This document shows, in pieces, positions 8,322 through 16,900 of a stretch of DNA of 64,000 nucleotides. A program made the translations under genes and the position numbers. The first letter of the stretch is position 1, and every line of letters begins with the position of its first letter. This DNA is from Fibrobacter succinogenes. GTDB lineage: Bacteria; Fibrobacterota; Fibrobacteria; Fibrobacterales; Fibrobacteraceae. The stretch spans positions 1 through 64,000 of the forward strand of contig CADAWC010000018.1 in assembly GCA_902791475.1 (NCBI GenBank), written 5' to 3'. Below the pieces are notes generated by a model. It saw only the letters and a program-made list of their open reading frames with translations, was not told where the DNA came from and made no database searches.

Positions 8322-9308
8322 TTACTTCTTCAATGCGTACACTTTGGTGGAAAGGTATTTGAAGCCGTTGTCTGCAGTAATGACAACAACGTTCTTACCT
8401 TCGTTTTCCGGGCGGGCGGCAACGATGGATGCGGCGTAGATGCCTGCTGCGCCGGATGTTCCGAGGAAGAGACCTTCCTTTTCGGCGAGTTCGTGGGCAA
8501 CGCCTGTAGCCTGGAGCGTAGAGACTTCAATGTATTCGTCATAGATCGAAGAATCGTTCAGCAGAGGAGGCGGTTCCGGAACGTTTGCGAACGGGGCAAC
8601 ACCATCGATCACGCCATGTTCTTCAGCTTCCGGGGTGAAGAAGCGGGAATCCGGAGTGGCCTGCACACCGACGATTTTCACGTTCGGATTGTGTTCGCGG
8701 AAGTACTTGGAAAGACCATTGAGCGTACCGCCCGTGCCTGCCATGGAAACGATAAAGTCTACCTTGCCATCCGTATCGGCAACGATTTCCGGGCCGGTGG
8801 TGTAGTAATGGGCGAGCGGGTTGTTTTCGTTTTCAATCTGGTTGATGAAGAATGCATTGTGTTCTTCGGCATACTTGCGGACGTCGGAGAGCAAGACGGC
8901 AACAGAGAAGGAGCCTTCCTTCAGGAGTTTGCTTACGTTCGGAAGGGCGTCGTAACCGAGGAGCGTTGCTCCATAGGTCTTGATCACTTGTATGCGTTCT
9001 TCAGAACCACCCGGTTCAAAGAAAACGGTGAGTTTGTAGCCCTTGGCAGCGGCGATAGCGGCAAGGCCGATGCCCGTGTTTCCGCTTGTGATTTCAACGA
9101 TTTCTCCACCCGGCTTGAGCTTGCCTTCGCGTTCGGCTTCTTCAATCATTCTGAGGGCAGCGCGATCCTTCACGGAGCCGGACGGGTTGAAGTATTCGAG
9201 TTTTGCCAGGATATGGCCCTTGGCATTGTGATTCTTTTCAAAATTGTGGAGCTCCAGCAGCGGAGTGTGGCCGACGAGCTCGGTAATGGAATGGTGAATA
9301 TTGGACAT
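8322..9308 (-). CDS. Cysteine synthase-family PLP enzyme, divergent paralog 1
   Basis: This 328-residue fold-type II PLP enzyme has PLP Lys47 in SGSVKDRAA and the substrate loop SGNTGIG at 75-81. It probably condenses O-acetylserine or a related acceptor with sulfide or a thiol. It differs from the ordinary CysK at 33045: it is longer, the loop after the SGNTG helix contains FFEPGGSEERIQ, and the region after GVQATPDSRFF carries an unusual GVAPFANVPEPPP segment. It is closely similar to the copy at 12089-13075. It starts 15 bases after the binding-protein stop, in the same operon, which suggests it handles sulfur released from the imported substrate. Confidence 0.85.
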   Translation of the reverse strand: MSNIHHSITELVGHTPLLELHNFEKNHNAKGHILAKLEYFNPSGSVKDRAALRMIEEAEREGKLKPGGEIVEITSGNTGIGLAAIAAAKGYKLTVFFEPGGSEERIQVIKTYGATLLGYDALPNVSKLLKEGSFSVAVLLSDVRKYAEEHNAFFINQIENENNPLAHYYTTGPEIVADTDGKVDFIVSMAGTGGTLNGLSKYFREHNPNVKIVGVQATPDSRFFTPEAEEHGVIDGVAPFANVPEPPPLLNDSSIYDEYIEVSTLQATGVAHELAEKEGLFLGTSGAAGIYAASIVAARPENEGKNVVVITADNGFKYLSTKVYALKK

Positions 9309-9323
9309 TGTTACCTCTCTTTT

Positions 9324-10412
9324 TTAAATGTTTTTCACAAGAGATTTCGGTTCTTCGAAATTTTCTGTGAATTTATCGGTGGCCTTATCATAGGAGTAGC
9401 CATCCGGAATTTTGATACCCTTTGATTCGAAGTCAGCAAAGTGACTCTTGACGAACTTTTCGATGTTCAATTTTTTCTTCAAGACGCCCGTCTTTTGAAG
9501 CTCTGCAGCGACGATATTGAACGTGCGGAGCGCGGCCTTGCGGGACGGAATGTGACCGTAGCTTTCGAGCAACTGGGCGTTGAATTCTTCACTGCCAGAA
9601 ACGACATCCTTCGAGAGCTGGAGTCTTGCGGCTTCGCGCGGATTGCTGTTCACGAATGCGGATCCGCGAGCGGCAGCGCGCGTGTAAGCGGCGGCACCTT
9701 CCGGATTTTCCTTCCAGAGCTTGAGTGTCACGAATGCGACGCAGCAGTATTCTACGGCAAATTTCGGATCGATTGCGGTGTCGAGCAACTTGCGCAAGCC
9801 GTATTCTTTTTCGGCGGTTGCTGCGGTTGGATCATGAAGGGCGATAATGTCAACGGCACCTTTTTCAAGGGCAATCGGCAAGTCGCTTGCGCCATAGACG
9901 ATGAATTCGACATCCGCTTCCGGGCCGTCTGCGACGATACCTAAATCGCGAAGCTTGCGTCTGAACGACATCACGGAACTATCGGATAAACCGATAACGC
10001 CTACCTTGGTTTTACGTCCCTTCAAATCTTCCAACTTTTGAATCGTTGATTTCTTGGTGACGTAATACTTGGTGCAACCCGTATGAACACCGGTGACAAA
10101 GACGATAGGGAGCCCGTTTTGAATGGGCTGAAGTTCGGTAGCGAGCAAGTCGTTCCCTGCATCGACTTTGCCAGCGACGATGAGCTCGTTCACAGAATTC
10201 TTTCCTGCATCAACAGGAACCATTTCGAATTTCTGACCAATCTTTTTGAATTCCTCGTCAAAGTAACCTTTGAGCCAAGCGACATGAACCGGGGCACTAC
10301 ACAACACACCAGTATAGTGTGCGATTCGGACTGGTTTGAAATCGGCAAAAGCGCTTGTTCCGAGGAGGAGGGCACTTATGAGCGTAGTCTTAATAATGCT
10401 TCGTAAATTCAT
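9324..10412 (-). CDS. SsuA/NMT1-type periplasmic substrate-binding protein
   Basis: This is a 362-residue secreted protein. A signal peptide (about residues 1-23, ending TSAFA) is followed by a type 2 periplasmic-binding fold with VRIAHYTGVLCSAPVHVAWL at the start of the mature part, as in nitrate/sulfonate/taurine binding proteins. It would present a sulfonate or other organosulfur ligand to the permease and ATPase at 6493-8252. It heads an operon with the cysteine synthase-like gene. A broken copy of the same gene lies immediately upstream at 10581-11077, so this locus arose by tandem duplication. Confidence 0.85.
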   Translation of the reverse strand: MNLRSIIKTTLISALLLGTSAFADFKPVRIAHYTGVLCSAPVHVAWLKGYFDEEFKKIGQKFEMVPVDAGKNSVNELIVAGKVDAGNDLLATELQPIQNGLPIVFVTGVHTGCTKYYVTKKSTIQKLEDLKGRKTKVGVIGLSDSSVMSFRRKLRDLGIVADGPEADVEFIVYGASDLPIALEKGAVDIIALHDPTAATAEKEYGLRKLLDTAIDPKFAVEYCCVAFVTLKLWKENPEGAAAYTRAAARGSAFVNSNPREAARLQLSKDVVSGSEEFNAQLLESYGHIPSRKAALRTFNIVAAELQKTGVLKKKLNIEKFVKSHFADFESKGIKIPDGYSYDKATDKFTENFEEPKSLVKNI

Positions 10413-10481
10413 TTTTGATTCCCTATTTTTGATTGTGAAAAGGTATAAATCACTTTTTCTAAATCAAAGATGTTTTGAAGG

Positions 10482-10546
10482 TGAAAAAACAAAATAATTC
10501 AAAAATACTTTGTTCTAATTTTGTTCGTGTATTGAGCGCTATAGGC
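10482..10546 (-). promoter_or_regulatory. Duplicated promoter block, copy before the binding-protein gene
   Basis: This stretch and 11931-11994 are near-identical over about 60 bases (shared GAAAAAACAAAATAATT and TTCTAATTTTGTT on the plus strand). Each lies a similar distance upstream of a minus-strand gene. They probably hold the promoter and a shared operator; the exact -35/-10 boxes are unclear because the sequence is A/T-rich. Confidence 0.5.
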
Positions 10547-10580
10547 TATGGTTATATAAACCTAGTTGCGCTCCTACTTT

Positions 10581-11077
10581 TTAGTTCTCAACGATATTTT
10601 TCGCTAAAGTTTTCGGTTCTTCGGTCGTTTCTGTAAATGTGCCTGTATCCTTATCGTACTTGTAACCGTCAGGAACGTGAATCCCCTTAGACGCAAAATT
10701 GGCAAAGTGGCTTGTGATGAACTTTTCGATGTTCAACTTTTTCTTGAGTACGCCCGTTTTTTGGAGTTCCGTGGCGACGGTTTTGAATGTGCGAATCGTT
10801 GCTTTGCGAGAAGTTCATTACCTGCGTCCGCTTTCCCAGCGACAATCAAGTCGTTGACGGAACCGGAACCTTCGGCAATCGGTACCATTTCGTATTTTTG
10901 CCCGATCTTTTTGAATTCTTCGTCGAAAAATCCTTTGAGCCATGCGGTATGAACCGGAGCACTGCACAACACTCCTGTGTAATGTGCTATTCGAACTGTT
11001 TTAATTTCGGCGAAAGCGCATGCTCCGAAAAGCAGAGCGCTTATAAGTGTTGTTTTAATAAGGTGTTTAAAATTCAT
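10581..11077 (-). pseudogene. Broken copy of the SsuA-type binding-protein gene
   Basis: The frame starting at ATG 11077 gives a signal peptide and then VRIAHYTGVLCSAPVHTAWL, about 90 residues closely matching the intact protein at 9324-10412. Near 10805 a large internal deletion joins it, out of frame, to sequence matching the C-terminus, which ends at the TAA at 10581. The central about 170 codons are missing. The remaining product would lack both lobes of the binding site, so it is not functional. Confidence 0.85.
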
Positions 11078-11093
11078 TATTGCTGCCTCCTTT

Positions 11094-11846
11094 TTAGAAG
11101 CTGAATGTTGTTTGGAAAATGTAGCCAGATTGATAAGCGCCATGAGCAGCGTATTCAATATCGGTGTAAAGCGTCAGATTGACGTTCTTGTTAACGTTGT
11201 AAGAAATGCCGGCCCAGAAAGAAATGTTGGAAGCTCCTGTTCCAGATTCGGATTTGTCTTCGTTCTTTGAATCTGTCAACTGGCTCGTAAATACAAAGCC
11301 TGTAAACGGAGAAACACCGGAGCTGAATGCATAATAGAATTCAAAACCATAATCAGCAACGAGACCGCGCTGGACTCCATCATGCTTGAAAGGAACGGTC
11401 AAGCCAAATTCATTACCGATACCGAACTGTTCAGAGATGGGCAAGAACCATTGAACACCGCCCTTGAGGCTGAATTCCTGGCTGGAAATTTCTTTTTTTC
11501 CGGCGGGAATGTTGGCGTCTAAGAAAACGGAGAAGTTGGGATTGAATGCGTATTTTGCACCCACGCTAAAGTCCTTGAATCCGTCACCTTCTTTTGTTTT
11601 GTCATTCGGATCGGCAAAAAACTGGTAGCCGAGACCGGTGAGGCTCAATTCTAATCCTTTGACAACTGTATAGCGGGCGTTCAAGTCAAAAGATGTGGAA
11701 TGGAAATCTCCATTGTACCAGTAGTTTGCCTTGATTCGTGCTTGTCCCTGGTGTTCGTCGAGAACAGTGTAATAATCCCATTCAGCAAAAGAACTGACAG
11801 TGGCAAGGGCAATAACGGAAATAATTTTTTTTGCCTTGATATTCAT
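11094..11846 (-). CDS. Outer-membrane beta-barrel protein
   Basis: This 250-residue protein has a signal peptide (to about residue 21, SSFAEW) and alternating amphipathic strands throughout. It ends in Phe (IFQTTFSF), the usual outer-membrane assembly signal. The pattern resembles the phenol-degradation MetA-like barrel family (12-14 strands), although similarity is loose. In this setting it may let small organosulfur substrates cross the outer membrane. It lies just ahead of the broken binding-protein gene and probably shared an operon with it. Confidence 0.65.
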   Translation of the reverse strand: MNIKAKKIISVIALATVSSFAEWDYYTVLDEHQGQARIKANYWYNGDFHSTSFDLNARYTVVKGLELSLTGLGYQFFADPNDKTKEGDGFKDFSVGAKYAFNPNFSVFLDANIPAGKKEISSQEFSLKGGVQWFLPISEQFGIGNEFGLTVPFKHDGVQRGLVADYGFEFYYAFSSGVSPFTGFVFTSQLTDSKNEDKSESGTGASNISFWAGISYNVNKNVNLTLYTDIEYAAHGAYQSGYIFQTTFSF

Positions 11847-11930
11847 TGATAAACTCCTTGTTTGTTTTGTTTTTTAATGTCGGATTAAAAGTAAAAAGCA
11901 CTTTTGCGCAGTCAAAGAGTTTTGTCAATT

Positions 11931-11994
11931 GAAAAAACAAAATAATTTAAAATTATTTTATTCTAATTTTGTTTGAGTATTGGGTGCTATCGCT
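11931..11994 (-). promoter_or_regulatory. Duplicated promoter block, copy before the barrel gene
   Basis: This is the partner of 10482-10546. On the minus strand it reads CCCAATACTCAAACAAAATT and continues into TAGAATAAAATAATTT. The shared sequence suggests both transcripts respond to the same signal. Confidence 0.5.
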
Positions 11995-12030
11995 CGCGAT
12001 TATACGTATTGATTTATGTTATCGGAACTT

Positions 12031-12064
12031 ATAAAAACTCCTTCCCGCATTAGCGAGAAGGAGT
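12031..12064 (-). terminator. Terminator after the second cysteine synthase-like gene
   Basis: ACTCCTTC (12037-12044) pairs with GAAGGAGT (12057-12064), with an A-run on the plus strand just beyond. It closes the NifX-like/GNAT/cysteine synthase-like operon. Confidence 0.75.
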
Positions 12065-12088
12065 ATTAGGAGTTTTATGCGATGAGTC

Positions 12089-13075
12089 TTACTTATTCAA
12101 AGCATAAACTTTTGTGGAAAGATATTTGAACCCGTTATCGGCTGTAATAACGACAATGTTCTTGTCTTTATTTTCAGGACGCGCTGCGACAATTGAGGCT
12201 GCATAAATTCCCGCTGCACTTGATGTGCCCAGAAAAAGCCCTTCGTGTTCGGCAAGTTCGTGCGCTACAGCTTTTGCCTGTAATGTAGAAACTTCGATGT
12301 ATTCATCGTAAATTGAGGAATCCGTCAAGAACGTGGGAGGTTCTGCGACGTTTGCAAATGGTGCGACGCCGTCGATAACGCCATTCTTTTCGGCTTCTGG
12401 CGTGAAATAGCGGGAGTCCGGAGTCGCTTGCACACCGACGATTTTGACATTCGGATTCTTTTCGCGGAAATATTTTGAAAGCCCGTTCAGTGTTCCGCCT
12501 GTGCCTGCCATCGAAACGACAAAATCTACTTTGCCATCGGTATCTTCCCAGATTTCAGGGCCTGTCGTGTTGTAATGGGCTAGGGGATTGTTTTCGTTTT
12601 CGCATTGGTTGATGAAAAATGCGTTGTGTTCTTTGGTGTACTTTGTGATGGCCTCGATAACGATGTTGTCGCAAATAGTGCCGTCTTCAAGAGCTTTTTT
12701 CAATTCGGGAATATCTTTGTAATCAAAAAGCTGCGCGCCATAAGTCTTGATAACTTGAATGCGTTCCTTGGAACCGCCGGATTCAAAGAAAATAGTGACT
12801 TTGTACCCTTTTGCGGCTGCGATGGCGGCAAGAGCAATGCCTGTGTTTCCACTCGTGAGGTCAACGATTTCTCCACCCGGTTTCAGTTTCCCTTCGCGTT
12901 CGGCTGCTTCAATCATGCTGAGGGCGGCGCGATCCTTGACAGAACCTGTAGCGTTGAAATACTCGAGCTTTGCCAAAATATGGCCTTGGGCGTTGTGGTT
13001 CTTTTCGAAATTGTGAAGTTCAAGAAGCGGTGTATGCCCAATAAGTTCTGTAATAGAATGGTGGATATGTGACAT
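12089..13075 (-). CDS. Cysteine synthase-family PLP enzyme, divergent paralog 2
   Basis: This 328-residue protein has the same architecture as the 8322-9308 gene: PLP Lys47 in TGSVKDRAA, SGNTGIA and the GVAPFANVAEPP insertion. The two proteins are strongly alike except in residues about 110-150, where the helices differ. That region borders the active-site entrance in this fold, so acceptor or thiol preference may have diverged. It is the last gene of a three-gene operon with the GNAT protein and the NifX-like protein, directly tying thiol capture to the nitrogenase-like genes. Confidence 0.85.
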   Translation of the reverse strand: MSHIHHSITELIGHTPLLELHNFEKNHNAQGHILAKLEYFNATGSVKDRAALSMIEAAEREGKLKPGGEIVDLTSGNTGIALAAIAAAKGYKVTIFFESGGSKERIQVIKTYGAQLFDYKDIPELKKALEDGTICDNIVIEAITKYTKEHNAFFINQCENENNPLAHYNTTGPEIWEDTDGKVDFVVSMAGTGGTLNGLSKYFREKNPNVKIVGVQATPDSRYFTPEAEKNGVIDGVAPFANVAEPPTFLTDSSIYDEYIEVSTLQAKAVAHELAEHEGLFLGTSSAAGIYAASIVAARPENKDKNIVVITADNGFKYLSTKVYALNK

Positions 13076-13090
13076 GTTTACCTCTCTTTG

Positions 13091-13591
13091 TTAAAACGTC
13101 AGTCGCATTTGATTCCAGACAACATTTCCGTGAGTCGAATCTGCCGAAATACCTTCATCGACAAAACCAATTTTGGCGTAATAATGTACGAGCTTTTCTT
13201 TGCAAGTGAGAACAACGCCACGTCTGCCTTCTATTTTTGCGTTTTGAACGAATAATCTCAATAGCTTTTCTGCGCAACCTTGATGGCGGTATTCGGGGAT
13301 AGTGTTGACTCCGAATATCATTTGCCATGCTCCGTTTGGATTGTGCATACCGGCGTCTTCGTACATTTTGTCGTTCAAATCGGGAATATCCGTTACAAAT
13401 CCGTCTACGAATGAAATCAGCTTGTCGCCATCGAACATCAGCAAAAAATAGTCCGCATAGCGTTCCAGACGCTTTTGGAAATCTTCATGTTTTGCAGCTT
13501 CTGCTGGCGGAAAGCATGTTGCTTCCACTGCGGCAATCGCATTGCAATCGGATAGCGTCGCTTTTCTTATCGTAAATTTGCTTAGACTCAT
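13091..13591 (-). CDS. GNAT-family N-acetyltransferase
   Basis: This is a 166-residue protein starting MSLSKFTIRKATLSDCNAIA. The acetyl-CoA binding motif V-x-x-x-x-x-R-x-x-G-x-A appears as VNTIPEYRHQGCAEKLLRLF. The start at ATG 13591 lies one base past the NifX-like stop, so the genes are coupled; a longer frame would run antiparallel to nothing and lacks a ribosome-binding site. In an operon with a cysteine synthase-like enzyme it might acetylate serine, homoserine or an organosulfur amine, but that is inference. Its substrate is unknown. Confidence 0.8.
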   Translation of the reverse strand: MSLSKFTIRKATLSDCNAIAAVEATCFPPAEAAKHEDFQKRLERYADYFLLMFDGDKLISFVDGFVTDIPDLNDKMYEDAGMHNPNGAWQMIFGVNTIPEYRHQGCAEKLLRLFVQNAKIEGRRGVVLTCKEKLVHYYAKIGFVDEGISADSTHGNVVWNQMRLTF

Positions 13592-13592
13592 T

Positions 13593-14003
13593 TTAGTCGT
13601 TGTGATTTGATTTGAATCGTAATGCGCGTTCTGCGATTTTGTTTCTGTAAATGTTGATTTTTGCAATGGCTTCGCTGATGGGGAGCGCAATATCGAATGC
13701 GCGTACATTGAAGCGGGCCAATGACTGGATCGCTTGCGGACCAAGCTGTTCGCAAAGCACGTAATCTAAATCGGCTAGATTCTTGGCTGCTGCATACATC
13801 GATGAATGCTGAACTTCGCGCTGGCCACAAGTGCCGTCTCCGCAAGAACCATCGCAATGTTCCGGCTTTAAACGGACTTCGACTTTTTCGTATTTTCCGC
13901 TTGCTTCGTCAACTTCATAGATGTCAAATGCGGCTGCGTGTCCAAAGTGAACATTGACATTTACTCCGTCATTCGTGGCAACTGCTACTTTGTATTTAGC
14001 CAT
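13593..14003 (-). CDS. NifX/NifB C-terminal-like FeMo-cofactor binding protein
   Basis: This 136-residue protein begins YKVAVATNDGVNVNVHFGHA, the start of the dinitrogenase iron-molybdenum cofactor domain found in NifX, NafY and the C-terminus of NifB. In that family it binds or carries cofactor precursors. A short Cys-rich insert (C50, C54 and C59, HCDGSCGDGTCGQ) follows the second strand and could hold an Fe-S cluster or metal; it is not part of the core domain. The ATG at 14003 has GGAGG 10 bases upstream. It is transcribed divergently from nifH with a structured leader, and probably supplies cofactor handling that the single-domain NifB at 28978 lacks. Confidence 0.82.
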   Translation of the reverse strand: MAKYKVAVATNDGVNVNVHFGHAAAFDIYEVDEASGKYEKVEVRLKPEHCDGSCGDGTCGQREVQHSSMYAAAKNLADLDYVLCEQLGPQAIQSLARFNVRAFDIALPISEAIAKINIYRNKIAERALRFKSNHND

Positions 14004-14038
14004 GTAAAAAAGCCTCCTTAACGCAGATGTAAAATGAA

Positions 14039-14119
14039 CCACGAAGATGAATTTTCTACGTGGCTAAACTCCCGGCGTACCGGTTTAGTTTATATAAAAG
14101 AACGGTTACCTAGCGTTCT
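14039..14119 (-). promoter_or_regulatory. Three-hairpin leader of the NifX-like operon
   Basis: Three successive hairpins can be drawn. The first pairs AGAACG with CGTTCT (14099-14104/14114-14119), the second CTAAAC with GTTTAG (14064-14069/14083-14088), and the third CCACG with CGTGG (14039-14043/14059-14063). The nifB leader at 29886-29972 has the same three-hairpin order with different stem sequences, which supports a conserved RNA structure. Confidence 0.5.
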
Positions 14120-14121
14120 GT
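14109..14121. promoter_or_regulatory. CCTAGCG box, copy 1
   Basis: CCTAGCGTTCTGT occurs in the loop and arm of the first hairpin, close to the expected transcription start of the minus-strand operon. Copies lie at 14363, 29960 and 30220. Confidence 0.5.
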
Positions 14122-14325
14122 ATTCTTTTAAATTTTTGCTTTTGTTCCGAAGTCCCGCATAATTTAAAAAGCGTAATAGGTAAATGCAATATAAAACCCT
14201 GTTTGAACAATAAATAAAGTTCGATTTTCTTGATTGCGATAGAAACTAAATGAATTGGGTGATAAAATGAAACTATAGCAATGTTGTAAATTGGATTTTT
14301 TTGAACGGAATGGGCTAAAAAAGTA

Positions 14326-14354
14326 TTGAAAAGGGTAGACGCAAATTCTAAAAT
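14326..14354 (+). promoter_or_regulatory. Sigma-70 promoter of nifH copy 1
   Basis: TTGAAA (14326-14331) and TAAAAT (14349-14354) have an ideal 17-base spacer. The 45 bases around this promoter are identical to those before nifH copy 2. No sigma-54 GG-N10-GC element is seen, unlike classical nif operons. Confidence 0.75.
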
Positions 14355-14362
14355 TTCGCAAA

Positions 14363-15252
<890 letters not shown>

Positions 15253-15278
15253 CGAGAACCGGCAGGAGGTAAAAATCT

Positions 15279-16883
15279 ATGGCATCAACTAACATTAATT
15301 TAAATATGACCTCGGTCGAAAACCGCGAATATCGACTGGGTACCATTATCGGTTGGGACGGCAAAGCCAGCGACTTGATCAAGGAATCTGCCTACGACGA
15401 ACGCAGCGCAAAAAAGCACGGTGGCTGCGCAAGCAAGGGGGCCGGCTGTAAGCTTTGCGAATTGCAATCTCCGCTCAACCAAGAAACCATGTGCTCCAAC
15501 GCTATTGTCCAGTGCCAGGTGGGCAACCTCACGGACTGCGCTTTGATTGACCATTCCCCGATTGGCTGCAGCGGCGAAAACTCCAAATTCAACCTTTCTA
15601 TGCATGTGGGCCTTAAGCGTCGTGGCAAGCCTTTGCAGAATACTTTGAACATCAGCACCAACCTGAAAGAACAGGACATGGTGTTCGGTGCTTCTGAAAA
15701 GCTTCGTCAAACGATTCGTGATGCAAAGGAACGTTTCAATCCCAAGGCTATTTTCATTGGCATGGCTTGCGCTACCGCTATTATCGGTGAAGATATTGAC
15801 TCCATCGCCGAAGAAATGGAACCTGAAGTTGGCGTGCCTATAATTCCGCTGCACTGCGAAGGCTTCCGTTCCAAGCATTGGTCCACGGGCTTCGACATTG
15901 CATTCCATGGCGTTCTCCGTCAAATTGTGAATCGCCATCCGACCAAAAAGCAAAATGACTTGCTCAACATCGTTGCTCTTTGGGGAACGGACTATTTCTC
16001 TGAAATGCTTGCTCCGCTTGGGCTCCGCGTCAACTACCTCTTGGATACTGCATCTTTTGATGAAATCCGCCAGGCTTCTGAAGCTGTTGCAACCGCTACT
16101 TTCTGCGATACTTTGGGTGGCTACATGGCCACCGCACTTGAAGAATCCTTCGGCGTTCCGCAAATTGATGCTCCGCAGCCGTACGGTATCAAGGGCACTG
16201 ACGAATGGCTCCGCGCTATTGCAAAAGTTGTCGGCAAAGAAAAAGAAGCTGAAGAATATATCGAAAGTGAACATAAGCGTATTGCTCCGAAGCTCGCTGA
16301 ACTTCGCGAATTTTTCAAGGGCAAGAACGGCATCGTAATGACGGGTTCTGCTTATGCTCACGGCCTTATCAGTGTTCTTTCGGAACTCGGAATAGGCCAC
16401 GATGCAGCCCTCGTGTTCCATCATGACCCCATTTACGATGGTGCAGGAAAGCATCAAGACACCTTGAAGGAACTTGTGGAAACTTACGGCGACATTCCGC
16501 ACTATACTGTAAGTAAGACTCGCGCCTTCCAGCTTCCGCAACTTTTGAAGCGCGCCAAGACGGACTTCTTGCTCATTCGCCATCCGGGCCTTGCATCTGT
16601 CGCGGGCCACCTCGGATTCCCGACCCTCACCATGGGCGACGAACATATTCCGGTGGGCTATCAAGGTATCCTCCGCATTGGCGAAATGCTCAAGGGCGTT
16701 CTTTCACGTACAAAGTTTAACCAAGTTCTCAAGCGTAATGTGAAGCTCCCGTATTCTGATTGGTGGCTTGCTCAGGACGATCCGTTCTACCTGACACATC
16801 ATCCAGAAACACTTAACGACCTTCCTGAACCGAGAAATCTCAAGTTCAGCAAAGATAAAGAATCCAATTCAGAAAACGCATAA
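15279..16883 (+). CDS. NifD-like catalytic subunit of a nitrogenase-like reductase, pair 1
   Basis: This 534-residue protein is a NifD/MarD-type alpha subunit. C72, C97 (HSPIGCSGE) and C164 (MACATAIIGEDI) align with the three P-cluster cysteines of NifD. C276 (CDTLGGYMATALEESFGVP) aligns with the FeMo-cofactor Cys275. The NifD cofactor ligand His442 is not conserved: the aligned stretch is TMGDEHIPVGYQG, which has a His three residues on. The substrate-site Gln191 and His195 are replaced by Trp and Phe (CEGFRSKHWSTGF). An extra N-terminal Cys motif (C50, C57, C60) is present. GGAGG precedes the ATG. I infer a MarD-type C-S bond reductase; another group IV activity is possible. Confidence 0.85.
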   Translation: MASTNINLNMTSVENREYRLGTIIGWDGKASDLIKESAYDERSAKKHGGCASKGAGCKLCELQSPLNQETMCSNAIVQCQVGNLTDCALIDHSPIGCSGENSKFNLSMHVGLKRRGKPLQNTLNISTNLKEQDMVFGASEKLRQTIRDAKERFNPKAIFIGMACATAIIGEDIDSIAEEMEPEVGVPIIPLHCEGFRSKHWSTGFDIAFHGVLRQIVNRHPTKKQNDLLNIVALWGTDYFSEMLAPLGLRVNYLLDTASFDEIRQASEAVATATFCDTLGGYMATALEESFGVPQIDAPQPYGIKGTDEWLRAIAKVVGKEKEAEEYIESEHKRIAPKLAELREFFKGKNGIVMTGSAYAHGLISVLSELGIGHDAALVFHHDPIYDGAGKHQDTLKELVETYGDIPHYTVSKTRAFQLPQLLKRAKTDFLLIRHPGLASVAGHLGFPTLTMGDEHIPVGYQGILRIGEMLKGVLSRTKFNQVLKRNVKLPYSDWWLAQDDPFYLTHHPETLNDLPEPRNLKFSKDKESNSENA

Positions 16884-16900
16884 TAAGGGAGATTTCGAAA

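Noticed and set aside
15300..16664. A 454-residue open frame antisense to the first NifD-like gene
   Set aside because: It mirrors the codon pattern of the sense gene, has no ribosome-binding site or recognisable domain, and the sense gene is certain. The same applies to long antisense frames over the GH95, GH10, GH2 and kinase genes.
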